Positions 12,414 to 23,596 of a DNA stretch of 64,000 nt are shown here, piece by piece. The stretch comes from Cunninghamella blakesleeana (taxonomy: Eukaryota; Mucoromycota; Mucoromycetes; Mucorales; Cunninghamellaceae). The translations under genes were made by a program, and so were the position numbers. Numbering within the stretch: the first letter of the stretch is position 1; every line of letters starts with the position of its first letter. The DNA lies in NCBI GenBank assembly GCA_017871115.1, contig JAFCIZ010000005.1, forward strand, positions 3,093,501 to 3,157,500, in the 5' to 3' direction. The notes below the pieces were generated by a model. It did no database searches. It was not told where the DNA came from and saw only the letters and a list, made by a program, of their open reading frames with translations.

Positions 12414-14425
12414 TTATGCTTCTTCTAAATAACGATATTCAAATCTATTAGTCAAATACAAAAAAAAAAGAAAAAAAATTAAGTGTAATTAGTATGGAGT
12501 TTCATTTCATATATAAGTATTCTTTTTATAAATACCTGAATTCAGTTTTCTTTCTTTGACACCATGCACCTTCATAATCAAAATAAATATAAGTCCCTTG
12601 TTCATAATCCTCAGTTATTACTTTAGGTTCTTCGTGCCGTTGAAACCACGTTAAATACTTTTTATGAAATCGCCATGATTGCTTTTTAAGTTCTTTAGCT
12701 GCTAAATATCTGTCGTTATTATTATTATTATTATTATTACAAATATAAAAAGCAGGAGTGAGTACATACATAAAATAGTCGCATATATACAGATATATAT
12801 ATATATATATATATATATATTACTTACTGTTGATAAGTGCCTTGTTGATAGTAAAAGATAAAAAATAATGCATCCATGTCAAATTTTTCAAATAATGCTG
12901 GATTATCAAAAATAGCTAATGGTTGTTGAGGATAATAGCTTGGTGCAGGATAAGGAGTTCGAGGTTGATAAATTTTTGGTCTATTATATAGAAATAAACA
13001 AATAAATAAATATATAAATTAATTTTAATAATAAAAAAATAGTAATGATGATAATAATAATATTTTTAATTACCTTTCAGAGTCAATTAAATCAGGAACA
13101 TGTTGCAAGCTTGCATCTAACATTTGATGAGTATATAGCATATCTTCATTGGCAGCTATAAAGAATAAAATAATACGAATGTTATTATATTACATTAAAG
13201 ATATATATATATAATAATTAGTTTAAATGAAATTTACCCCTTAATTTTATTGATTCAAAAGAAGCTGCAAGATCGGCAAGTGAAGATGGTAAATGAGATT
13301 CGTTAACATCATGTGTTGTACTGTGATTCGAATTTAAATCAGACGGCGACTAATATATATATATATATATGAATTTATTTGGTGTTAGTTATTTTATATA
13401 TTCGAATATTTAAATATCTGTAAATCGTAAATATAAATTAACTTACAGCTTCCCCAGAAAAGTGTGCTGCTAATAAAGACTGCGATCCAATACTTGACGA
13501 ATTTTCTACTGGTGTTTTAATTTGTTTAGATTGGTCAACTATTTTTGGTGGTTCTATCCAAGCAGATTGTGTTAAATCATTGCCTTGTTAGAGAATTAAA
13601 AGGTTAGTCATAATTAAAAAATATTGTTCATTTATTCTTCTTCCAATATATATATATATATATGTACCTTTGTTATCAGGTTTTTTCAATGAATGTTCAA
13701 ATGAATTAACAGCAGCAGCTTGGGCATATTTGAGAGTAGCTGGTGTATTTAATGAATTTGAATGGTCTAGTTTTGTAGATTTAAGAGCTTCTGATGATGG
13801 TGATAGTGGTTCCTGTGATGGACTGGTTGATGATTTTACGTCTTCTAAAGTAGTAAATAGTATTAAATTATGGTTATGATAATTGTTTAACAATTATATT
13901 TAAAAAATATATTTGATGGATATTCAATTTACCTGATACAGATGTTGACTTCATGGATATAGATAGACATATAGAGAAAAGGGATATTTAGGAATGTGAA
14001 ATAATCATTGATAAAAAAATATATAATATTTAGTATGTCAGCTATTTTATTATTTTTATTTTTATTACCTCATTATCTTTTTCTTTTAACGTTTGTTTAG
14101 TCGATTTATCCTCTATTTCCTCTTCGTCATCGTCATCAATATCATCATTATCATTTAATTCTTTTTCTGGTTTAGCTACATAGTAATAATAATAACAATA
14201 ATACAATATATATTAGTAAATTTTGTCGTTAATCCATTAAACTAACTAGTAAAGTCTTAAATACTGCATCATATTTACCATCAGGATGATATTCGTCTGT
14301 TCTTATATCAAATAATTCTTCTTCTTCTTCAAGATTTAAATCTTCATAAATGAATTCATCTTCTTCAAAATCAGGTTCCTATACATATATATTGTTATAG
14401 AATAATAATAGTGTATAATTAAATA

Positions 14426-14469
<44 letters not shown>

Positions 14470-15399
14470 CATATGCATGTATTCATTATCTGATAAAATA
14501 ATCCTTTATTATTATTGTTGCTATATTTATAAAATACCTGGTGACATTCTAGATAATAATGTACATCATCACGAATTCCCATTACTTTTTCAGGTTCTAA
14601 ATGATCATTTTCTAACAGCCTTAACATTAACTCCAGCCTATTGATATGCCATCGATGTCGTTCTATAGAGTGTTCAATTTCATTTACTCTTTCTTGCCTT
14701 TGATGATCCTTTTTCCCTTTCCTTGTAGTGCCTTGCAATGTTTCCAATTCAAATTCGGATGTTTCAATTTGTCGAGCTAATTCATCTACTGTGTTTGAGA
14801 TCCAATCACAAGCATCTGATTTTTCTTTTTCCTTCGGATCCATCTTCTCTTTCTGTAATAAACCTTCTTTGGAGAATGCTTTTGTTTTCATTTCTTTTTC
14901 AATAGCTTTAAATCGTTCCATTTGTGATTCAATTAATTTTCTGTTTTCTACTAATGTCCGTTTGTCTTTAATATCATTAGATGCTATCCAAGTTTTTATT
15001 TGATCTCGTAATCGTTGAAGTTTTTTGATTTCTTTCTTTAAATCTTGTTCATATTTTTCTTTTTGATTTGCATTTGTTGTCGAATGAATTTTTTCAAAAA
15101 TAGCTTCGAAGGTTTCAACACCTTCGGTTACTTTTTTGAGAACACGATCAATTTCAGCTAAAAAAGAAACAGAAAAAAAAGAAAAAGAGTAAATGCTTTA
15201 GTATTGATAATGATGATTTGGATTACATTAAATATTCAAGTGAATATTACTTTTATATTATTTTTATTTTATTCATTTTTATATCTTTTTAAAAGTATAT
15301 TACAACTCTCTAGTTTTATTAATATTATATGAATATGAACACAAATATAAATGATATATACAAATATATCCACCTACTCTGTAACTTCTTCATAGACAT
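12414..15399 (-). CDS. NOT3: CCR4-NOT complex subunit Not3/Not5
   Basis: Scaffold subunit of the CCR4-NOT deadenylase complex, acting in mRNA decay and transcription. Twelve exons (minus): 15378-15399, 14538-15157, 14279-14378, 14069-14175, 13933-13948, 13668-13844, 13447-13583, 13238-13349, 13074-13155, 12828-12980, 12536-12709, 12414-12444; 576 residues. The N-terminal Not3 coiled-coil domain spans about residues 1-230 ([20 protein letters not shown] ... [20 protein letters not shown]). A disordered acidic/Ser-rich middle precedes the C-terminal NOT box from about 430 ([64 protein letters not shown]). Two tiny exons (22 and 16 nt) are required by phase. The 16-nt exon's acceptor is the least certain junction. 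The central linker is shorter than in animal CNOT3. Confidence 0.94.
12799..12821. repeat. (AT)n microsatellite in NOT3 intron
   Basis: Pure AT dinucleotide run inside the next-to-last-but-one NOT3 intron, close to the donor side on the minus strand. Confidence 0.8.
14430..14465. repeat. (AT)n microsatellite in NOT3 intron
   Basis: Long AT dinucleotide run inside the intron after the large second exon of NOT3/5. Confidence 0.85.
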
Positions 15400-15654
15400 T
15401 TCCGCAAGTAAAGGTTATAAATAAATAATATATGAAAAGAGGAGAAAGAAGGAAAAGAGGAAAAAGTAGCGCAAAACAAAAAGAATTATCGGTGTATGAA
15501 TTTTTAATGACGTTTTTTTTTTTAAACTAAAAAAAAAAAAAATTAGATCTTATTTTCTTCCTTCTTTTTTATATACTTTTATATTATATTTCAAATATAT
15601 AAGTGTAATTTATTTAATTCAAAGATCATAGTATTAAATAAATAAATAGTTAGA
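15400..15654. promoter_or_regulatory. Shared divergent promoter NOT3/SUP35
   Basis: 255 bp between the two start codons. It contains a T-run then A-run pair at about 15514-15541 and a TGACGT half-site close to 15508. Both 5' leaders and core promoters must lie here. No TATA box can be separated from the background. Confidence 0.5.
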
Positions 15655-18198
15655 ATGTCCTTAAATCCTAACGCTAATGAATGGAAGCCTAATGCTGGTG
15701 CCAGAGAATTTGTACCAACTTTTAAACCTACTACTACTCCCTCAGCTCCTGCGCCAGGTAAAGGAAGAATAAATAAATAAAAATAACCTTTGATATATGA
15801 ATTCAAGTAAATATCTAAGTCTTTATTTTCTTTTATTATATTTTAAATAGCTCGTGTTTTAAAAATCGGTGAAACTAAACCAGGTATATTATACTTTCAT
15901 TATTATTATTATTATTATTATTATTACTGTTATTATTTTTGTTATTAATAATTCAGAATTTAATCAGCGTATTGTTGAAATATGACATTTACGATTCATA
16001 TTGTAAACTATGACTATTTTAATTTTATGTATACTGATCAATAATACAATTTTATTTTTATTATTAATATTTATTTTATTTTATTTTTTAAACAAAAAAT
16101 ATATAGCTCCCAACACTGAAAGTGCTACTACTTCTGTACCTGTCGAAGCAAAAGCCACACCTAAGGTCGAACAACCCAAAGATGAACAACCTAAAGATGA
16201 ACAACCCAAAGATGAACAACCTAAAGCTGCTGAACAACCTAAAGTTGCTGAACAACCTAAAGAAGAACCTAAACCTTCTACACCAAAACCCAAGACTGTA
16301 AAAAAGGAAGCTCAAGAAGCCATTGAAAAAGCTGCCGAAAAGGCAGATGTTGTTGCTGAAGACATCAACGCCCTTGATGATGAAATTGTAGCTGACTTAT
16401 ATGGCAAAGAACATTTAAATGTTGTATTTATGGGTCACGTTGGTAAATATATAAATGGAAAGCATTATTATTTTTAAATTAAGCATGTATTAAATGTATA
16501 TATATTATTATTATTAGATGCTGGTAAGTCCACTATGGGAGGCAATATTTTATACTTAACAGGTATGGTTGATAAACGTACGATGGAAAAGTATGAAAAA
16601 GAAGCTAAAGAAGCTGGTCGTGAATCATGGTATTTATCATGGGCATTGGATACTGATATTAAAGAACGTGCTAAGGGTAAAACAGTCGAATGTGGTCGCG
16701 CTTTCTTTGAAACGGATAAACGTAGATATACAATTTTGGATGCCCCTGGACACAAAAATTATGTTCCTAGTATGATTAGCGGTGCTTCTCAAGCTGATGT
16801 TGGTGTTATGGTAATTTCTGCTCGTAAAGGCGAATTTGAAACTGGATTTGAACGTGGTGGTCAAACTCGTGAACATACTATGTTGGCTAAGACCTCTGGT
16901 ATTAATAAAATGATTGTTGTTATTAACAAGATGGACGATCCCACTGTTCAATGGGATAAGAGCAGGTAAAAATAGATTATACGAGATTCATTTTTATAAA
17001 AATGAGAAGCGAAATTGATGGTAATTTTTATTTTATTTACATTTACATTAGATATGATGAAATTATTGGTAAATTAACACCATTTTTGAAGCAAACTGGT
17101 TATAACATTAAGACCGATGTAGTATTTATGCCTGTTTCTGGTTTTACCGGTGCTAATATTAAAGATAAATCTAGTGCTTGCACTTGGTATGATGGTCCCG
17201 CTTTATTGGAATACTTGGATAATATGAAAATCTTGGATAGAAAAATCAATGCTCCTCTTATGATTCCTGTTGCTGAAAAATACAAAGTAATTTTATATCT
17301 ACTAAACCGTTTATTTTAAAGTTGGAAATTAATTTTATTTTATTTTATTTACTAGGATATGGGTACTATCATTGTAGGTAAAATCGAATCTGGCCATATA
17401 AAAAAGAATCAATCTGTTCTCCTTATGCCCAACAAGGTAATAATCACGTACATATTTTCATAAAAAAATTTTTTTACTTAAAATTTGTGTATTTTTTATA
17501 CTTATTTATTTACTTTCAGCGTCCTACTGAAGTTTCAGCTATTTTCAATGAAAGTGAAGAAGAAATCGATCAAGCAGTTTGTGGTGATAATGTTAGAATT
17601 CGTCTTAAAGGTGTAGAAGAAGATGTAAGTTTATATAATTACTTAGGTATTTAATTACGTATTTGTTTACAAGTTAATATATTTTCTTTGTAAAATAGGA
17701 AGTATCACCTGGTTTTGTTCTTTGCTCCCCCAAGAAACCTGTTAAAACAGCTACTAAATTCAATGCTCAACTTGTTATTTTAGACCATAAAAATATTATA
17801 TGTGCAGGTTACACAGCCGTTTTACATGTACACGCCGCAGCTGAAGAAATTGCCCTTGGTGCTTTACTTCACTTGGTTGATAAAAAAACTCGCCGTAAAT
17901 CCAAGCGACCTCCTCAGTTTGTTAAACAAGGTCAAATTGTTATCGCTAGAGTTGAAACTACTGCTCCTATTTGTATAGAAACTTTTGATGAATATCCTCA
18001 ACTTGGTAGATTCACTCTTCGTGATGAAGGTATTATTACATTTACATATATAAATTAGTTGTATACATATGCATATATATATGTGGGTGTTATTATCATT
18101 TTAAAATAGTTTGATTAACCTTTTTTTTATTTTTTGTATTAATAGGAAAAACTATTGCTATTGGTAAAGTTACAAAAGTATTGGATGATGATGAGTAA
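15655..18198 (+). CDS. SUP35: Translation termination factor eRF3 (Sup35)
   Basis: GTPase that works with eRF1 to end translation at stop codons. Nine exons: 15655-15757, 15851-15883, 16107-16442, 16518-16965, 17052-17286, 17356-17436, 17520-17624, 17699-18029, 18146-18198; 574 residues. The N-terminus begins SLNPNANEWKPNAGAREFVP, which reads as a PAM2-type motif and probably a second overlapping one for binding the MLLE domain of poly(A)-binding protein. A charged middle region holds a tandem E-Q-P-K-D array (from 16169). The GTPase domain has GHVDAGKST (155-163), DAPGH (232-236) and NKMD (294-297), then beta-barrel domains 2 and 3 ending GRFTLRDEGKTIAIGKV. The long middle region and the C-terminal barrels fit eRF3 rather than Hbs1 or eEF1A. 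No Q/N-rich prion-type segment is present. Confidence 0.96.
16169..16270 (+). repeat. In-frame 15-bp tandem repeat in SUP35
   Basis: About four 15-bp units (gaacaaccYaaagat type) encode EQPKD repeats, followed by two degenerate 18-bp AEQPKV-type units. Copies differ by third-position C/T changes, so the repeat is held at protein level. It lies in the M-like charged linker of eRF3. Confidence 0.85.
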
Positions 18199-20163
18199 AT
18201 CTATATTGGTCTTGCATATTAATTATTTAAAAATATTGTTTAAAATCCCAAATTATATAATTACAGAAAAATGTTAATAAAGTTTTTGTTTTAATTGAAA
18301 ATTTTGTTATATAAATTTAAACATATTGTAACAAGTATATAATTTATTCAAAAAATGGCTTTATAAACTCAAAGGTATGAATATAAAAATCATTTATAAT
18401 ATGCTAATCCATATATAAACTGACTTTCATATAATGATCATAATTTATAAGCTCAAAATTTTTCTCTTCATAAATAGTAAAGATAATATATTATCTTATA
18501 TATATAATAATTCATATTTCGCTTTACTATTAAAAATGACATGTTAAGTTACTACATAAAAAAGATATTTTTTTAAAAGTTGAAATAAATCAAATTTTTC
18601 AAGGTCTAAGTACTGGAAAAATTTGAATTTTTTAAAAACTTTGAAAAAATAAAAAATGGCTTTATTACTCGTAATAAATTACAACTAAAATTGATTGTAT
18701 ATTTAAATCTACTTCTGCTACACATTATGTTATTAATTTTTTATAAAAAGCAAAAAGAATGGCATCTATAGCTAAATTTTTTTTATAATTGAGATTTTTT
18801 TTATATTTTAAAAAAAGGTACCTCAACTATTTTTAAACTTATTTGTTATGCATATTTATTATAAGCGGCTCATTTAAAAACAACAGTAAGATACTCTAGA
18901 TTATAAGGGATCAAATATTATTATTTTATGTATTGTCTTACAAAAAGTGATTAGGGAGTGGACATGAAAAAAATTACTTTTGGCATTTTATGAAAATGAA
19001 ATGAATAAAATGATGGATTTAAATATGTATTATATAGTTTAAATGAGGGTCAGCAATTGTTTTATTAGCAGTTTTACTAAATAAAAAAATAAAAAATAAA
19101 AACTTACAGTATATTTAAATATATTAGTTAAAAAAAAGATTAAATAAGCATCGCAGTAATATGAAATCCAAATTGGGAAAGAGGTTCAATGAATAAAATT
19201 TTTAATAAAAAATCTATCGATTTATATAAATAATACAGGACAGACCAAGAGATACGCAAAAACTTATTCATTCTTCTCAACAGTAGTTGTTTTTATAAAA
19301 ATATCAAAACCAATTATAGAAAAAAATAAAAAATCAGGTGACTTGGAGTATTAATCTTAGTAAAAATTTGGTACCTTTTTTTTTGTACCAGAGTGCAATT
19401 CCTTTTCTGGAATGACATAGTTATGCAAAATATAACATTCTTGAATGAGGTCATTATCTATTTGTTTGTTTATTTTTAGTTTAGAGACACTCTGTCTATA
19501 AAGCTATTAATATATTTAATACTATATATTAATTAATTTCTTTGTTTATATATTTTTGAAAACACATAAACGATAGTGTATATCCAATATAGCTGCAAGA
19601 ATTATTTTCGGATATTGAATTATATATCCATGCTTTTTTAAAGAAAAGATCATCTCTTTTAATATAAAAATAGGAAATGGTATATTTTCATTTGGTAAAA
19701 AATGATGAAATCTTTGAAAAATTAAGGGTAATTACAAGGAATGTGCAGAATAAAAAAATACATCATCTTTGATTGCTTAGTTCTTGGAATATCCGACAAT
19801 TCCCGATTTTTGTTGGTGCTGCATGTGATCATTCAGCTTACTAACTTTACTTTTCCTGGCGGAGATGAACCTAACCAATCCTCGTGAGGAAAAGATATAT
19901 CGCATAATCCTTTTAAAACGAAAATTTTCGTATTTGGTAAAGCAAATATTAAAGTTTATTTATTATTAATTGAGCACAAAAGTTTTTTGAAAAAAATAAA
20001 GTGATGTCAAGATAAAAAAAGAAAAAATAATGATGATAATAGTAATAATAATAAAAATTTAATTAACTAACCATTTTTTAAATTTGTATATTTTAAAATA
20101 AAATAATAAATGAAAACTATATGATCATAAAATAGAAAAAAAAAAAACTATATAAATTATATT
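18199..20163. other. 2 kb gene-free region between convergent genes
   Basis: No ORF longer than background and no recognisable protein motif. Items seen: a near-duplicate AAAAAATGGCTTTAT word at about 18352 and 18653; a hairpin with perfect 10-bp arms at 18591-18625; and a patch of more even composition at about 19780-19910 with inverted repeats. The last could be a non-coding RNA or a relic. The rest is AT-rich with no clear structure. Confidence 0.5.
18591..18625. repeat. Inverted repeat, 10-bp perfect arms
   Basis: CAAATTTTTC at 18591-18600 and its exact reverse complement GAAAAATTTG at 18616-18625 surround a 15-nt loop. It lies about 390 bp past the SUP35 stop, too far for an obvious terminator role. 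Confidence 0.7.
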
Positions 20164-21178
20164 TTACAATGATGAGCGAGCTCTAATGCTAGCTAATTTG
20201 TCAGCGATTTGTTGTAAGAAGTCTTCAGTGGTAGAATAGTGTTCACGAGTCATACTATAATATAAAGATTCATATACATAAACGATTAGTATAAAGGATT
20301 GATATCATCATTAGTATTATTATCATCAATCTATCGACTGAAACTTACTTCTTTCCATGAATAATCAAAGCTAAATCTTTGGTCATCTTTTTATCAACTT
20401 CAATAAGTTCAATACAAGCACGTTCCAAATCTTGGCTGAATTGAGCTAATTCTGGATTATTATCTAATTTGGCACGGTGGGCTAAACCACGAGTCCATGC
20501 GAAAATGGAAGCAATGGGGTTTGTGGAAGTAGGATTACCCTTTTTTTAAAAAAAAATTACACAGATTATAAATATAAATTATTTAATTTCATCTCCTCTA
20601 AAATATAATCTTATATATATTACCTTTTGATGTTCACGATAATGACGAGTAACGGTACCATGAGCAGCTTCAGCTTCAACAGTCTTACCATCGGGGGTAT
20701 AAAGGACAGAAGTCATTAAACCAAGGGAACCATAACCTTGGGCAATGATATCAGATTGTACATCACCATCGTAATTCTTAGTGGCCCAAATAAAGTTACC
20801 ATTGGATTTCAAAGCTTGAGCAACCATATCGTCAATTAAACGATGTTCATACCAAATACCTAAAGCTTCAAATTCGGTCTTATATTGAGATTGATATATT
20901 TCTTCAAAGATATCTTTGAATCTACCATCGTATGCCTTGAGAATAGTATTTTTGGTAGATAAGTAAAGAGGGAATTTACGTTCAATAGCAAGTTTGAAAC
21001 AAGCATGAGCAAAACCTTCAATGGATTCATCAGTGTTGTACATAGCCATACCAACACCACCGGTCTTTTCAAAGTTGAATACTTCGAATTTCTTTGGTTC
21101 AGATCCATCAGCAGGTGTATAAGTGATTTCAAATTTACCAGGTCCAGGGGCAACAAAATCAGTAGCACGATACTATTT

Positions 21179-21212
<34 letters not shown>

Positions 21213-21704
21213 TATATAGTTCCGGTATATGAAGTATTCCCTTTTTTATCTCATAAAAAAACTTACTTGATCACCGTGAGCATGTCTACCAATAATAATA
21301 GGTCCGGTCCATCCAGGAACAAGGCGAGGAAGGGTTTGTAATATAATAGGTTCACGGAAAACGGTACCATTTAAGATGTTACGAAGAGTACCGTTAGGAG
21401 ACTTCCACATTTTCTTAAGCTTGAATTCTAATATTTTAAAAAATATGTATTAAATTTCTGTCTGTATACATATTATATCGTTTTATAAATAATAAGTACC
21501 TTCAACACGAGCTTCATCAGGAGTAATAGTAGCACACTTGATACCAACGTTATATTTCTTGATAGCTTCGGCAGCATCAATAGTGACTTGGTCGTTAGTC
21601 TACAAAAAAAAAATTATATATATATATTATAAATATAAGTAAATGTTTCTTAACACAGGAACACATACATACACGCACACACATATATACACACACACAA
21701 ATAT

Positions 21705-21759
<55 letters not shown>

Positions 21760-21928
21760 ATATGGTACTTACAGCATCACGATTTTCTACAGACAAGTCA
21801 TAGTACTTGATGTCAATATCAAGATAAGGTAAAATAAGTTTATCTTTGATAGATTGCCAGATGATACGAGTCATTTCATCACCATCTAAATCAACAACGG
21901 GATTCTTTACAACGATTTTGGCAGCCAT
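20164..21928 (-). CDS. IDP2: NADP-dependent isocitrate dehydrogenase
   Basis: Converts isocitrate and NADP+ to 2-oxoglutarate, CO2 and NADPH. Exons (minus): 21773-21928, 21500-21599, 21267-21427, 20624-21172, 20349-20539, 20164-20254; 415 residues, the usual dimeric eukaryotic length. The protein starts directly at the catalytic fold ([15 protein letters not shown]) with no targeting leader, so a cytosolic form is likely; the C-terminus SSL is not a clear peroxisomal signal. Diagnostic blocks include [91 protein letters not shown] and [13 protein letters not shown]. The gene symbol follows yeast cytosolic naming and is not proof of orthology. Intron 1 carries a compound AC/AT microsatellite. 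Codon choice is more C-ending than its neighbours, as expected for an abundant enzyme. Confidence 0.96.
21660..21756. repeat. Compound (AC)n/(AT)n microsatellite in IDP intron 1
   Basis: Runs of ACAC/CACA with ATAC interruptions (about 21660-21722) pass directly into a pure AT run (about 21722-21756). On the coding strand this places a GT/TG-rich tract in the 5' half of intron 1, next to the donor. Confidence 0.85.
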
Positions 21929-23596
21929 GATTATAAAATATTCAAAGAGAAGAAAGTATAGAAGAAGAAAATAAGAAAAGAAAGAAAGAAAGAAAGAGAA
22001 AAGGAAAAAAAGGAAAAAAGGAAAAATTTATTTGGGTAAAATTTAAACTTTTTATTTTAAAAGATGCCATATATGAACGACAAGGTTTAAAGCTAAAACA
22101 AAACTCATGACAAAGATCAAATATAATCCACGTATATACCCCCACAAAAAAATTATAATTTAACCGGATGAAAGCTACAAAAAATATACCCAGATTCATT
22201 TGAATCCGATATTGCCTTTTTTAGGTTGCATTTAAGTCTTTGTTTCAAAAAATAAATTATATATAACATATAAATATATTTATAAATACTATTAAAATAA
22301 AAATGTTACGTATGTATCCTTTTACATATTATTGCTATTTTATTCACTTATTATATTATATAATACTTATTAAGTAAAAACACATAGATTTATAAAAATT
22401 CATATAGGTACATATAAAGAGGCAAGTAAGATTAGTGTCTCTATGTTTTTATCATACGTATGTCTGTAAGTTTCCTATTTCAGCTCGAAAAATATATTAC
22501 AGTTAATGTATATTTTTTAAATTATAAAAAATGGAATGTGTTTTTAATTTATAATGGTTATTATTAGAATCTAAAGCTCCAAAAACGGATATATAACAAC
22601 TAACGGTGATTATTCTTGTAATATCAACCAACACTTGTTTTATTTGAATATTTAATCAATTCATCTGAAGTAGGTTATCTTTTAGCCTGTATGGTGTCCA
22701 TAATTTTTATATAAATTAATATTCGTCTTTTCTTTGCATTAATTATTTCAATGGTTATGCTTACGATATTTCTTGGACTCCTCAACAAAGTTTATCGTTT
22801 CTTTTACAAATTACTTTTTTATCACTGAAAATACAAGCACTGAAAGAGTTTAGTACTCATTTATCAAGTTTTTTTTTTTTATTTTTTTTATTTTTACTTT
22901 TTATTTTTTTTCATAATATAAATACGAACCATCATAAAGGGTATATTTTTGAATTACTTGTCAAATTATTAATTGCGATTTCAGCTTTTTTATGGTTTTT
23001 TTTTCATCAATTAGATAAAAAGTAGACCAATTAGATTATAAATTTAATAGATATTGAAACGAAAAAGACAGGTATAACATATTGTAGATATATAAAAATT
23101 CAATGGTTGCATCTATTTTATTTAAATGATTATAAATATTGATTCATTTTTGGTTCAAATAACATGAACTAAAGAGAAGGAAAAAAAAAGCGAGCTATCA
23201 TATTAAAAGATAAAAGAGATTTTGATGAATAGCCCTTTCCTTCTTTTTATTTTTTTTAAAAAAAAAGTAACTTAAAGAAGAAAAACAAACAAATGATTTT
23301 TTAAAAATAAAATTTTGTATGATGTCTATGCTAAAATATGATTTCATATTTTGTCAAGTGAAGTACAAACAAATAAACAAATAAACAAACAGAAAATTCA
23401 TATCTTTAGTGATAGATTTTTATACCATTATTAAAAATTAAAATATTAAAGAATTGTCACTCCGCTATTTTCTCTCTTTCATCCCTCTTTCGTTTCTTTT
23501 TTTATTACTTTGAGTATTATTATTATTTTCATTTGACAGCATCTATTTCTTTCCAACAAAGATAACTTCGTACCTTTATTAATGATAATTTAAACC
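21929..23596. other. 1.7 kb divergent intergenic region
   Basis: Between the IDP and Rab4 start codons. The left 100 bp is a GAAA-rich purine tract (about 21940-22025), probably the IDP leader. A T(8)A(9) block lies at 23250-23266, and T/C-rich pyrimidine stretches at 23468-23560 lead into the Rab4 gene. The middle shows no ORF or domain that I can support. Confidence 0.55.

Noticed and set aside
16081..16315. Minus-strand Gly/Cys/Ser and Phe/Leu-rich frames
   Set aside because: Antisense shadows of the EQPKD repeat array of SUP35.
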